From NCBI GenBank assembly GCA_013361525.1, contig JABFXY010000007.1, positions 1 through 57,796 on the forward strand: a stretch of DNA of 57,796 nucleotides, written 5' to 3'. Positions 1 to 7,867 of this stretch are shown here, one piece after another. A model generated the notes under the pieces. It had not been told where the DNA came from and did not search any database. It saw nothing but the letters and a program-made list of their open reading frames with translations. The DNA is from Polyangiaceae bacterium (GTDB taxonomy: Bacteria; Myxococcota_A; Polyangia; Polyangiales; Polyangiaceae). Both the position numbers and the translations under genes were made by a program. Numbering within the stretch: the first letter of the stretch is position 1; each line of letters opens with the position of its first letter.

Positions 1-947
1 TCGATGTTATCGCTCGACGCTTCGAGCTCGAGCTCCGCCTTCTCGATCGGCATCTCCGCCGTCTCGAGCTCGCGCTCCGGCATTGGCCGCTCGGTCAACA
101 TGCCGAGCACCTCGTCGATCTCGAATGAATCGTCGAGCGATGCTGGCTCGTCGGCCGGTGCATCCGGTGCGCGCATCGCAATGGCCGGCAGCTCGGAGTC
201 GGCAGCCGCCGGGGCGATCGTCGCAATGGCGGGGGGCTCGGGCTCCCCGGGCTCCTCCACCGCAATGGCAGCACGCGCGGGAACGTCGGCTGTGGGCTCG
301 ACGACCTCCATAGCGTCTGATTCGCGATTCAATGGTGCGACGTGATCGATCGCGATTTCGTCCGATTCGATTGGCTGAACGGGTTCAGCGATCGCAATGG
401 CGGGAGGCTCCAAAATCGTCGTGTCGGAAGCCGGTGTATTCGCTGAGTGAGGCGTTTTTGCGCTTGCGATCAGCCCGATCTCATCCAGCGCTTCGATAAC
501 CTCGTCGTGCGATGCAATGCGGCCGTCGGCCGCCGAATCGAGCGCATCCCGAAACTCTTCGACGCATTCGTACGCGCCCGACAATGCGCGGGCGATCGTG
601 TCGTCGATGTCGGGATGAATCTCGTCGACCAGATCGTGAATGCGACCCGGCGCTGAGGAGCGCGCGACTCGCCCCGCGAGGATCTCCCAGACGAGAACGG
701 CCGCCCCGGAGCTGTCTCCTTCGCCGGTCGAAGAAGCCGTGCCGTCGGCTCGAATGATGACGAAATCGAGGCAAAATCGGCTCGTATCCGTTCGTCGTGC
801 GATCGCACCGGTGTCGCCGTCGACAGTACCGAGTAGATCGAAGGCCACCCGGAGTCGGACACGCTCGCTGAGCTCTCCGCGCTCGTTCAGGACGCGGACG
901 AGCGCCACCTCCGTAGCTCGATCGTCCAAGACCAGCCATCGTTTCAT
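1..947 (-). CDS. Degenerate kinase C-lobe-like protein with acidic Ala/Pro/Glu-rich region (partial, runs off the left edge)
   Basis: The frame is open from an ATG at 947 to the window edge, giving 315 codons of an incomplete protein. Residues 26-158 match the protein encoded divergently at 1189: LSERVRLRVAFDLL, then VWEILAGR near 86-93, then helices ending in EVIEALDEIGL. This order resembles the alpha-E, alpha-F and C-terminal helices of a Hanks-type Ser/Thr kinase, but no HRD, DFG, APE or nucleotide-binding loop is visible, so it would be an inactive remnant or scaffold. From about residue 180 the chain is acidic and Ala/Pro/Glu-rich with a recurring PAIA motif. The C-terminus, and any membrane anchor like that of the paralogue, lies outside the window. 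That this is a coding gene rests on the paralogy; the kinase origin is inference. Confidence 0.72.
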   Translation of the reverse strand, partial: MKRWLVLDDRATEVALVRVLNERGELSERVRLRVAFDLLGTVDGDTGAIARRTDTSRFCLDFVIIRADGTASSTGEGDSSGAAVLVWEILAGRVARSSAPGRIHDLVDEIHPDIDDTIARALSGAYECVEEFRDALDSAADGRIASHDEVIEALDEIGLIASAKTPHSANTPASDTTILEPPAIAIAEPVQPIESDEIAIDHVAPLNRESDAMEVVEPTADVPARAAIAVEEPGEPEPPAIATIAPAAADSELPAIAMRAPDAPADEPASLDDSFEIDEVLGMLTERPMPERELETAEMPIEKAELELEASSDNI

Positions 948-1113
948 CGTTCGCGGTTCGCTGTCACGCGTCGCGGCAGCGCTCTCGAAATCTTGCACCT
1001 GTTCGGGCGAGGGATACACACCTCAACGCTCTGTGTGCTCATTCGAGATCGCGTCGAAGAAGTTCTCGAAGCCGCGCGACCGTGTAACGATCGGCGCCAC
1101 GTCACCCGCGAGG

Positions 1114-1127
1114 CGACGGCGCCGTCG
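1114..1127. promoter_or_regulatory. 14-bp perfect palindrome in the divergent intergenic region
   Basis: CGACGGCGCCGTCG lies between the two divergent kinase-like genes, in the 241-bp region that must hold both promoters. It could be an operator shared by the pair, but a GC-rich palindrome of this length can also occur by chance. No convincing -35/-10 pair was seen. Confidence 0.25.
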
Positions 1128-1188
1128 TCGCAAAACCGCGGGCTCCCCCCCACACACGATCTTGACTCGTCGAATCGCAAGGCTCGAA

Positions 1189-2967
1189 ATGAAGTCGCCC
1201 ACCGCAATCGTCGGCACACCACTCGTCGCGCTATCGGAGCACCCCGACGAGCTGTCCGAGCCGATCCGATTGCGCATTGCGCTCGACGTGCTCGAGCAGC
1301 TGTCGCAGGCCGGCGCGCCCCTTCGCAGAGGAGACGGCGAAGCCTGGACGATCGCACACGTCGAGATCGTCGCGAGCGGGCGTGCCCGCGTGTCCGGCGT
1401 CGGCCAACGCGAAGGCGCGGCAGAGGTGCTCTGGGAAATTCTCGCCGGGCGTGCCTGCGACGGAGAGTTCCAGCCGCTCCGGTACGTCGTGGACGAAATC
1501 ACCACCGACGTTGCGGAGGTGTGCGAGCGCGCGCTCGAGCCCGACGGATATGGCAGCGCGACGGAGCTCCACGAGGCGCTCGAGCGCGCGAGCGAAGGAA
1601 ACATTGCGACGCGCCAGGAGGTTCGCCGCACGCTCAATGTCGACCAAGCGCTCGCGTCGGTGCGCCCGGGGCCGGATTTGGAGCCCGTCTCCAGTGAGCC
1701 GGTATCGGGCGAGCCCGCGTCCGGCCAACCGGCGGCGATTGAAGCAACGGCAATCGAGCCAGAGCCGAAGGCAATCGAGCCGGAGCCGAAGGCAATCGAG
1801 CCAGAGCCGAAGGCAATCGAGCCAGAGCCGAAGGCAATCGAGCCAGAGCCGGTTGCTGTGGTTGCAGCACCGGTGCCGGTGATCGAGCCGGCGCCCGCGG
1901 AGGCAGCTGCGCCAGCACCCATTGAGAAACCCGTGGGGGTGGTGGTGCCGGCAGTTGCCGCCGCTCCATCCACGATCGACGAGCCGCTGCCGACGCCACC
2001 CGCCGAGGCTGTTCCCGCCCCGCCGCCGGAACCGCTGCCGGCGACTGCGACCATTCAAGCGCCGCTGGCCGCGAAGTCTCCGCTGCGGCCTCCAATGGTC
2101 AAACCGCGGCCAATCGCCGAATCGACGAACGCGCGAAAGAGCTCGCCGGAGCTCGCGCCCGCGCGCGCGCCGCTGCCGCCTCCGCGCAAGCCCGGTTCAA
2201 AGCCGGAGGGGCCGAGACAACGCCTTCCAACGAATCCGTGGCCCGATCTCGCGACCGTGCTCGCCGAGCAGTCGGCGGAGCCCGCGCCCCCGCATGCAGT
2301 CGAGCCGCCGCCTGTAGCGCCTCCGGCGCCCACAAGGCCGACGAATGGCGCGGCACACGCGAAGCCGGTCGAGCCTCAGGAGGAGGAGCCGGATCTCGAC
2401 GACGAGAGCACCCTCGTCGATGTCCCGGCCCCCGCCGAGCTCCAGGCCGTTTCCGTCGAGCAAGCCGAGCAAGAGGCGCCGCCCGTGGAGGCACCTGCGC
2501 CGCCGCCTGCGCCGACGCCGCCGCCTGCGCCGACGCCGCCCCCCGCGCCTGCTCGCGCGCCCGCGCCGCCGTCGCGTCAGCCAGCTCGCCCGCGTGCGGA
2601 TTCGCAGCCGCGTGATGATGCGCAGGCCGCTCAAGCGGCGGCGCAGCTCTTCACGTCGAAGGGCACGCAGATCGTGTCGCGGCCTGTGTTCGCGCCGACG
2701 TTCGGTCCACCTCCCGCTTCGACGCCGAAGCCCACCGGGCAGGTCGATACGGTGCTGAAGTTCGCGCCACCTCGAGAGCCGTCCCCGTCACGTCCCGACC
2801 CGCTCGAGAGCTCGCCGAAGAGCAAAGCAGCAATCGATATCCGCGCAACCAGCGTGCTGCGCGCGCCACCGCGGGGCACGCATTGGGCGACGACCGTGGT
2901 GCTGGGCAGCGCTGCGCTGCTCGCGTTGGTGTTCGTCGTCGTGCTGCTCGTCTGGGTGATCAAATAA
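1189..2967 (+). CDS. Tail-anchored pseudokinase-like protein with a long Ala/Pro-rich linker
   Basis: The protein has 592 residues from the ATG at 1189; the frame extends further upstream but only into sequence without protein-like composition. Residues 23-150 resemble a kinase C-lobe: an alpha-E-like helix (PIRLRIALDVLEQL, 25-38), a stretch at 55-72 (IAHVEIVASGRARV then SGVG) where the catalytic loop and DFG would lie, and EVLWEILAGR (79-88) like alpha-F. The catalytic Asp, the metal-binding Asp and the whole N-lobe are absent, so phosphotransfer is not expected. A very long Ala/Pro/Glu linker follows, including five AIEPEPK-type repeats. The last 28 residues are one hydrophobic segment ending VVLLVWVIK, with no N-terminal signal, so this looks like a tail-anchored inner-membrane protein. 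It is a divergent paralogue of the gene at 1-947. The role is unknown; a scaffold in kinase or motility signalling is possible. Confidence 0.85.
   Translation: MKSPTAIVGTPLVALSEHPDELSEPIRLRIALDVLEQLSQAGAPLRRGDGEAWTIAHVEIVASGRARVSGVGQREGAAEVLWEILAGRACDGEFQPLRYVVDEITTDVAEVCERALEPDGYGSATELHEALERASEGNIATRQEVRRTLNVDQALASVRPGPDLEPVSSEPVSGEPASGQPAAIEATAIEPEPKAIEPEPKAIEPEPKAIEPEPKAIEPEPVAVVAAPVPVIEPAPAEAAAPAPIEKPVGVVVPAVAAAPSTIDEPLPTPPAEAVPAPPPEPLPATATIQAPLAAKSPLRPPMVKPRPIAESTNARKSSPELAPARAPLPPPRKPGSKPEGPRQRLPTNPWPDLATVLAEQSAEPAPPHAVEPPPVAPPAPTRPTNGAAHAKPVEPQEEEPDLDDESTLVDVPAPAELQAVSVEQAEQEAPPVEAPAPPPAPTPPPAPTPPPAPARAPAPPSRQPARPRADSQPRDDAQAAQAAAQLFTSKGTQIVSRPVFAPTFGPPPASTPKPTGQVDTVLKFAPPREPSPSRPDPLESSPKSKAAIDIRATSVLRAPPRGTHWATTVVLGSAALLALVFVVVLLVWVIK
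1750..1854 (+). repeat. Five 21-bp tandem repeats encoding AIEPEPK
   Basis: Units begin at 1750, 1771, 1792, 1813 and 1834 and differ by only one or two bases; the last ends in a different codon pair. They encode AIEPEPK four times, then AIEPEPV, inside the linker of the kinase-like protein. The near identity points to recent slippage expansion. Confidence 0.95.
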
Positions 2968-2998
2968 GGGCGAGCGCATCGTCGCGCTCGCCCTTATT
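2963..2998. terminator. Bidirectional intrinsic terminator
   Basis: A perfect 15-bp stem (2963-2977 with 2984-2998) closes a 6-nt loop between two convergent genes. The arm ends are A/T-rich on both strands, and the left arm contains the TAA stop of the upstream gene. Confidence 0.85.
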
Positions 2999-3021
2999 CA
3001 GCGGCTCCTTCGATTCGAGAT

Positions 3022-3915
3022 TCAGTTCGGCTCGGAGGAGGTGTCTGCCGGCGGAATGGTCGAGGACGGCCATTCATCCGTCGCGTGCACCGACGGCATT
3101 CGCTCGCCGCGCTTTTCCTCGGAGCGACGCTCTTCGATGCGCTTCTCCTCCGGGCGCTTCTCCTCGGCGGACTTCGGGCTCGACGGCGTTGCATAACCTG
3201 CAGCGGTCGCGAGCGGCATGATCACCGATTCGAAGATTTGCGGTAGCGGGATGTGATCGACGAGCACCGCGGCCGGCGTCGCATCGAGGATCTCCGCGTG
3301 CTTGAAGGCCGCACCCGTGCGACCGACCTCGAGCGCCTTGCGAATGAGCTTCGTGAGCTCACCGCGCGGCAGCTTCTCACCCAATGTTTCAATGGTGATG
3401 CCCTCGATGACGTCGGCGTGCGAAATCAAGCCGTGCGCAATGCCGCGGTCGAGGAGGTAGGCGAGATGCGTTTGCGCGATCTTGTGGCCACCCGGATCCT
3501 TCGAGCGGCTGACCTTCCAGAATTCGCCTGCAAGAAGGAATGCCCAAACCTTCTGCGCATCGAGATAACGAATGCGATCGTCCGGGTCGAAGGTGCGTAC
3601 GATCGACTCGGGATCTGTGTCGCGCTCTTCGAGGGCGGCCTGCAGCAATCGGCCGGCATCCTCGGAGGGCGTACGGAGCGCGGTTTTCTCGCGGACACCC
3701 ACGAGCACCGTCAAGAAGGTCGACCTGAGTCGCGGGTGCGCGTCGAGCGACGTCATGATCTCGCCCGGCGGAAAGTGCCGAATGAAATCCTGCGCCGTGC
3801 GCCTGCCACTCACCAACGAATGTTCGAGCGCCTCCGCGAGGAACCTCACCGGCGCAGCATTGAGCTTCGATACGAAGTTGCCGTTTTCCACGTCGACCAA
3901 CGTAACGGGTTTCAA
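3022..3915 (-). CDS. Conserved-looking protein of unknown function, charged C-terminal tail
   Basis: The protein has 297 residues. I do not recognise the family. The first 230 residues look globular, mostly helical and cytoplasmic, with no signal peptide or membrane span. After about residue 245 comes a run of EEKR-type repeats (roughly 248-268), then a Ser/Pro-rich end. The start is a TTG at 3915; a CTG five codons upstream (3930) is also in frame, so the N-terminus is uncertain. It lies 42 bp downstream of the PilZ gene on the same strand, suggesting co-transcription and possibly a c-di-GMP-linked role; that link is inference from position only. Confidence 0.75.
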   Translation of the reverse strand: MKPVTLVDVENGNFVSKLNAAPVRFLAEALEHSLVSGRRTAQDFIRHFPPGEIMTSLDAHPRLRSTFLTVLVGVREKTALRTPSEDAGRLLQAALEERDTDPESIVRTFDPDDRIRYLDAQKVWAFLLAGEFWKVSRSKDPGGHKIAQTHLAYLLDRGIAHGLISHADVIEGITIETLGEKLPRGELTKLIRKALEVGRTGAAFKHAEILDATPAAVLVDHIPLPQIFESVIMPLATAAGYATPSSPKSAEEKRPEEKRIEERRSEEKRGERMPSVHATDEWPSSTIPPADTSSEPN

Positions 3916-3957
3916 TGATCGTGTCAGTGGTCGACGCCCGAAGTGCTCAGGTCCGGA

Positions 3958-4260
3958 TCACCATAGCGCCTCTGCGATCTTCACCATCTCGCGCTTGCCG
4001 AGATCGAGGAAGCTCACACGCATCGTCCCACCTTCGGATCCGGTGACGACTCCGCGGACGCGCAGCGGATCGTTCTGTTCCGGGAGGGAAAGCTCGAGAT
4101 CGAGGATGCTACCGGGCGTGCGTTCGGTGCCGGTGAACGCCGCGCCCCCGAGTGAGAGATTGCACGCACGTAGCGACACGGTGTGCGTCTTGTCGATCGC
4201 GGTGAAGTCGACGTCCACGCGCGTGGTGGCGCGTCGTTCCGAGATGTGACGGTGGCTCAT
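3958..4260 (-). CDS. Single-domain PilZ protein (c-di-GMP receptor)
   Basis: The protein has 100 residues and consists only of a PilZ domain. The two c-di-GMP contact motifs are present: ERRATTR near the N-terminus (R10 and R14 of RxxxR) and NLSLGG at 34-39, matching D/NxSxxG. The end GTMRVSFLDL fits the last PilZ strands. It has an ATG start and is probably first in a two-gene unit with the unknown gene at 3022. As a stand-alone PilZ adaptor it would pass c-di-GMP level to a partner protein. Binding is expected from the intact motifs but the partner is unknown. Confidence 0.88.
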   Translation of the reverse strand: MSHRHISERRATTRVDVDFTAIDKTHTVSLRACNLSLGGAAFTGTERTPGSILDLELSLPEQNDPLRVRGVVTGSEGGTMRVSFLDLGKREMVKIAEALW

Positions 4261-4359
4261 GGCCTTCCGTTACCGCGCCCCGCGCTGCTCGGTGAAGTTT
4301 CGAGCGAGTGCGATCCCGCCCGTCACACACCTCGGAGGGCGTGCTGCGCGGATGCCTCA

Positions 4360-4590
4360 CTACTTACTTGCCGGCGTCGGTGCCGGTGCGGAGCTCGCGC
4401 TCGGCTCGATCGTCGGTGCCGGCGCGGTGGGCGTCTCTTGCGACGGTGCCGTCTCTTTCCGGATCTCCGTCGCGACGGGCGCGTACTCGCGGCAGGCAGC
4501 CAATGCGAGGAGTGGCGCGAAGAGCCACGGCGCTAGCATTGCGGCGCGCTTCAGCGATGCGGTGAGGTTGCCGACGCGAAGGGACGTCAC
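4360..4590 (-). CDS. Small lipoprotein with Ala/Pro/Ser-rich tail
   Basis: The protein has 76 residues from a GTG at 4590. A basic n-region (SLKR) is followed by a hydrophobic stretch and the lipobox LAAC at about residue 33, so a mature lipoprotein of only some 44 residues is expected, made largely of Ala, Pro, Thr, Glu and Ser. An internal ATG at 4539 would leave a signal lacking the basic residues, so the GTG is preferred. It lies divergent from the lipoprotein gene at 4821. The function is unknown. Confidence 0.6.
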   Translation of the reverse strand: MTSLRVGNLTASLKRAAMLAPWLFAPLLALAACREYAPVATEIRKETAPSQETPTAPAPTIEPSASSAPAPTPASK

Positions 4591-4680
4591 CCGCTGCTTC
4601 TATCACGAAAGGTCCGCCGAGGCCGGCCGAGCACACCGCGCCTCACGGGCAGACGTCGCGCCATTTCGACGACGCCATTG

Positions 4681-4713
4681 ATGGTCGTAATGGTGACCAT
4701 GTGACGTAATGGT
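4681..4713. promoter_or_regulatory. Direct repeat CGTAATGGT with 19-bp period, possible operator
   Basis: CGTAATGGT occurs at 4686-4694 and again at 4705-4713, exactly 19 bp apart. ATGGT/ACCAT arms (4681-4685 and 4696-4700) add dyad symmetry. The site is in the 230-bp gap between two divergent lipoprotein genes, where a regulator could touch both promoters. No other gene was seen in the gap. Confidence 0.35.
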
Positions 4714-4820
4714 CTGGCTACGCATTGGATGGAAACGCGTGCGCGCGTGATGGGACGAAGCAGCTTCCCATCGATCGATCAGCGTTGCTGCTCGTCGCGA
4801 GACCGTCTACCCGCGACGCC

Positions 4821-5201
4821 ATGGTTTGGCTCTCGAGGGGGATTTGTGCGCTCGTCGTCGCGGCGAGCCTGACGGTTCTGGGTTGCGCGGGCATGGCGGA
4901 GTATCCGCTCGGCATTCCGTCCAGCTCGTCTCCGAAGTTCTACGCTTCGATGGAGGCGGTCGCCGCCAAACACGGCATGCAGATCTCGCGACACGCGGAG
5001 TCGCTCAACATCGAGACGGAGGACGGCGAGTGGCTGCAGTACATGCAGCGCAACGGCGTCATCGTCCTGGTCGTCGTCGCGAACACCGATGGCCTTTCCG
5101 ACGATCAGATCGAGCTGCGAAAGTCCGACCTGAGGAAACTCTCGGACGAGCTCGTGCGCGAAGCTCGGCAGACCGCGGCCGAAGCCTCCGCGTTCGACTG
5201 A
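4821..5201 (+). CDS. Small lipoprotein of unknown function
   Basis: The protein has 126 residues from the ATG at 4821. The N-terminus is a type II signal peptide: hydrophobic stretch then LTVLGC, so Cys at about residue 22 should be lipidated. The mature part is a small mixed alpha/beta domain (KFYASMEAVAAKHGM, then VIVLVVVANTDG and a C-terminal helix rich in Glu/Lys/Arg). I do not recognise the family. The upstream in-frame extension to 4725 lacks signal-like sequence and was not used. It converges on the gene at 5273 with a terminator between them. Confidence 0.75.
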   Translation: MVWLSRGICALVVAASLTVLGCAGMAEYPLGIPSSSSPKFYASMEAVAAKHGMQISRHAESLNIETEDGEWLQYMQRNGVIVLVVVANTDGLSDDQIELRKSDLRKLSDELVREARQTAAEASAFD

Positions 5202-5211
5202 CCCGAGCTGG

Positions 5212-5247
5212 AAAAAAAGAGAGGCGAGCTCGGTGGAGCTCGCCTCT
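5212..5247 (-). terminator. Intrinsic terminator for the gene at 5273
   Basis: A 12-bp stem (5220-5231 with 5236-5247) has a 4-nt loop. On the minus strand it is followed by a seven-T run (A-run at 5212-5218 on the plus strand), giving a classical intrinsic terminator for the minus-strand gene. It may also act on the plus-strand lipoprotein, but without a U-tract. Confidence 0.85.
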
Positions 5248-5272
5248 TCGTCGCGCTACGCAGGCTGGCGAG

Positions 5273-6151
5273 TTACTTCTTCGCCTTCGGCGGCGGCGCC
5301 TTGCCCTTGTTCGGCGGCGGCGCGGGCTCCGGCTCCTTCTTGCGGCCGGCGTCCTTCACCTTCGCGTCGACCTCTTTCGAGGCCGTGTCCTTGTTCTTCC
5401 GAAGGCTCGGGAGCTGCGCGACCGTCGCGGAGTCCTGGAAGATGATGCCGAACGTGCCGTCATCCCAGTCCACCGCGCGAACCTGGCTGGTCGCGTCCTT
5501 CCAATCGACCTCTTTGTACGGACGGCCTGCGGCCTCGTCGGCGGCGCGCACGCGGCCGTTCGCACCGTAGTAGGTGTTGAGCTTCCCGACGGCCTCGTCG
5601 AACGTCTTCCCCCAGTCGGACTTTTCCCCGAGCTTGATGGAGTCGACGACCTTGTACATCTTGTCGTTGATGAAGAAGAAGTAGCGAGTCTTCCCGCCGC
5701 GATCGCTCGAGAGCAGGAACTCCTTGTTGTTGTAGGTGTACTCGGGGCGGAGCGGCGTCTGGTCCATGCCGGTCGGCACGGACTCGAACTTGATCTCGCT
5801 CCGGCGGAACTCGGCCTTCTTCTCGGCGACCTCCGCGTCGAGGCGATCCATCTCCGGTCCGGGCTGCGCCTTGCGGTACTTCTGCGCAAAGTCGCCGTCG
5901 ATCACCTTGTCGTAGACGCTCGCGAGCTTCTTCTTGTCGATGCCCCACGCGAGCTCTTTCGGCTGAATCGTGATCGGCGTCTTCGCTGTCGGCGCCTCCG
6001 CGGCAGCAGCCGGCTTTTTCTCGTCTTTCTTCGGCGCACCCTTTGCCGGGGCGCCGCCTTTGCCCTGCGCCCAGGCCGACGGCGCTGGCGATGCGAGACC
6101 GATTCCCAGGGCGACGGCGGTGCCGATCACCCAAATGCCCAGCTTCTTCAT
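5273..6151 (-). CDS. Exported protein of unknown function, low-complexity ends
   Basis: The protein has 292 residues with a strong Shine-Dalgarno (GGAGG, spaced from the ATG at 6151). A Sec signal peptide of about 28 residues ends SAWA, then Q, so a periplasmic location is expected. A Lys/Ala/Pro-rich segment (30-57) precedes a folded domain at about 60-255 with many aromatic residues, for example YFFFINDKMYKVVDSI and VDWDDGTFGIIFQD. The C-terminus is Lys/Pro-rich. The central domain looks like a beta-rich fold but I cannot name it. The gene is monocistronic and divergent from the lipoprotein-map operon. Confidence 0.8.
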   Translation of the reverse strand: MKKLGIWVIGTAVALGIGLASPAPSAWAQGKGGAPAKGAPKKDEKKPAAAAEAPTAKTPITIQPKELAWGIDKKKLASVYDKVIDGDFAQKYRKAQPGPEMDRLDAEVAEKKAEFRRSEIKFESVPTGMDQTPLRPEYTYNNKEFLLSSDRGGKTRYFFFINDKMYKVVDSIKLGEKSDWGKTFDEAVGKLNTYYGANGRVRAADEAAGRPYKEVDWKDATSQVRAVDWDDGTFGIIFQDSATVAQLPSLRKNKDTASKEVDAKVKDAGRKKEPEPAPPPNKGKAPPPKAKK

Positions 6152-6318
6152 CCCTTCCTCCGGACTACGCTTCGCTGCGAAACCGAGTTCATTGCGCGGA
6201 TGCCCCGCACACTCACGTGGCGAGAGGCGGCGCGCAAGCCCTCAGGGGTTGCCCGCTCGTTGGTGGTGTTGGACGTGAGACGGTGCCGATCCGTGCAAAC
6301 CCTCTTTAGAAAACTCGG

Positions 6319-6332
6319 TGTCACTTGTGACA
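6319..6332. promoter_or_regulatory. Inverted repeat TGTCAC-N2-GTGACA, candidate operator
   Basis: Perfect 6-bp arms with a 2-bp spacer lie about 33 bp before the GTG start at 6365, in the divergent 6152-6364 region. Arms of this kind are typical of dimeric regulators; the regulator cannot be named. An AGGAG ribosome-binding site follows at 6351-6355. Confidence 0.4.
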
Positions 6333-6364
6333 GTGGGTTGGCCGTGTGGTAGGAGCACAGCCGA

Positions 6365-6943
6365 GTGGGCCGATCTTTTCGCGCTTTTTCGCTGACTGCA
6401 ATGGTTGGGCTCGCCCTGACCCAGGGGGTGGGGTGCGCGTCGTCCAACGGGGAGGCCGAAGGCCCCGGGAAGGAGCTCGGCTTACCGGCGTGGCAGGGGT
6501 CGGCGCGCGACCTGTTCGGCGACGAGATCGATCCGTCGGCGCTCGGCATCTTGCCCCCGAAACCGCCTCGTAAAGACCAGGCGCTGTGGGCGCGGGCGCA
6601 GCAGGCGGACATCGTCGGGCGGGTCCGGGTGCAGACGGTGACCGTCGACTCGCGCGCTGGTCAGGCGACCTATCACCTCGGCCTGCAGTTCGCGAATCCG
6701 CCGCTGGTCGATACGAAGCTCGAGGAGCGGACGTTCGAAGTGACGGTAGATTTACGCGATCCCGCGTATGGCCTGGTGAAAGCTCAGGACACCGGTTTGC
6801 AAGGCAAGACCTTCGTGGGCTTCGTGAAGCGGTTTGTCGGGGCCGATGATGAGGTGGACAATCACTTCTACCTGACCGCGGACTCGGCCGAGGTCGCCGC
6901 GGTTGTTCAAGAAGCGGTTGCCGTCAAGGAGGTGTCGCAGTGA
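6365..6943 (+). CDS. Lipoprotein of unknown function, coupled to map
   Basis: The protein has 192 residues from a GTG with AGGAG nine bases upstream. The N-terminus is a lipoprotein signal (MVGLALTQGVGC, Cys at about 24). The mature domain, roughly 75-185, contains the strands GRVRVQTVTVDS, ATYHLGLQFANPPL and RTFEVTVDL and looks beta-sandwich-like, but I cannot name the family. The stop codon overlaps the GTG start of methionine aminopeptidase (GTGA at 6940-6943), so the two are translationally coupled. A dyad operator candidate lies just upstream. Confidence 0.78.
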   Translation: MGRSFRAFSLTAMVGLALTQGVGCASSNGEAEGPGKELGLPAWQGSARDLFGDEIDPSALGILPPKPPRKDQALWARAQQADIVGRVRVQTVTVDSRAGQATYHLGLQFANPPLVDTKLEERTFEVTVDLRDPAYGLVKAQDTGLQGKTFVGFVKRFVGADDEVDNHFYLTADSAEVAAVVQEAVAVKEVSQ

Positions 6944-7761
6944 GCAACGTGAGCATCAAGACGGTGAAGGAGGTCAGCGGTATCCGCACGGCCAGCCAGA
7001 TGGCCGCCGATACGCTCCTCAAAGTCGGCGAGATGCTCCGCGCAGGCATCACGACGGACGACATCAACCAGTTCGTCCACGACGACACGATCCGCCGCGG
7101 CGCGTGGCCGGCACCGCTCAACTACCACGGCTTTCCGAAGAGCGTTTGCACGTCGATCAACGAGGTCGTGTGCCATGGCATCCCGAGCGGGCGGGTCATC
7201 GAGGACGGCGACATCATCAACGTCGACGTCACGACCATCTTCGAAGGTTTCTACGGCGATACCTCGGCAACGTTCTACATCGGCAAGCCATCGCCGGATG
7301 CGCGACGCGTGACCGAGATCTCGCGCAAGTGCCTCGAGCTCGGCATCGCCGAGGTCCGCGAGGGCGCTCGCCTCGGGGACATCGGCGCGGCGATTCAGGA
7401 GTACGCCGAAGGGCAGGGGTGCTCGGTCGTCCGCGCCTTCGTCGGCCACGGCATCGGCCGACAATTCCACGAGCCGCCGCAGGTCCACCACTACGGCAAG
7501 CGCGGTTCGGGCCTGCGCCTCAAGGCGGGCATGGTGTTCACGATCGAGCCGATGGTGAACCTCGGCTCGTACGACGTCGAAGTGCTCGCCGACAAATGGA
7601 CGGCGGTGACCGTCGACGGCTCGCTCTCCGCGCAGTTCGAGCACACGGTCGTCGTCACCAAGACCGGCTGCGAAGTCCTCACGAAGCGCCCGCGCCCGCT
7701 GTTGCACAGCGAGGTCTTCCCCTCCCAGGACGGCGCCTCGTTGATCGCTGCCGCTCGCTAG
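6940..7761 (+). CDS. map: Methionine aminopeptidase, type I
   Basis: The protein has 273 residues, close to the usual ~260 for type I MetAP. It removes the initiator Met from nascent proteins in the cytoplasm. All five metal ligands of the pita-bread fold are present: D96 (INVDVT), D107 (YGDTSATF), H170 (GHGIGRQFHE), E203 (TIEPM) and E234 (QFEHT), plus the substrate-side H79 (VVCHGIP). The GTG start overlaps the lipoprotein stop. Coupling of an essential maturation enzyme to a lipoprotein gene is unusual. It may be a second MetAP paralogue rather than the housekeeping copy; this cannot be decided from one window. Confidence 0.96.
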   Translation: MSNVSIKTVKEVSGIRTASQMAADTLLKVGEMLRAGITTDDINQFVHDDTIRRGAWPAPLNYHGFPKSVCTSINEVVCHGIPSGRVIEDGDIINVDVTTIFEGFYGDTSATFYIGKPSPDARRVTEISRKCLELGIAEVREGARLGDIGAAIQEYAEGQGCSVVRAFVGHGIGRQFHEPPQVHHYGKRGSGLRLKAGMVFTIEPMVNLGSYDVEVLADKWTAVTVDGSLSAQFEHTVVVTKTGCEVLTKRPRPLLHSEVFPSQDGASLIAAAR

Positions 7762-7768
7762 GAACAGC

Positions 7769-7849
7769 GCCCGTCCTTTCGGCACAACGTCGATGTCGAC
7801 GGCAGCTCCAAAAACAGGAGCCGCGTCGATGGACGTGCCGCGGACGGGC
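7769..7849. other. Long imperfect hairpin between convergent genes
   Basis: The arms GCCCGTCC (7769-7776) and GGACGGGC (7842-7849) pair, and inside them CGGCAC/GTGCCG and GCTCC/GGAGC also pair around an A-rich loop, giving one extended imperfect stem-loop of about 81 nt. It sits directly after map and may terminate transcription in one or both directions, or be a small structured repeat. Confidence 0.5.
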
Positions 7850-7867
7850 TATGTGATCACGGTTTCG

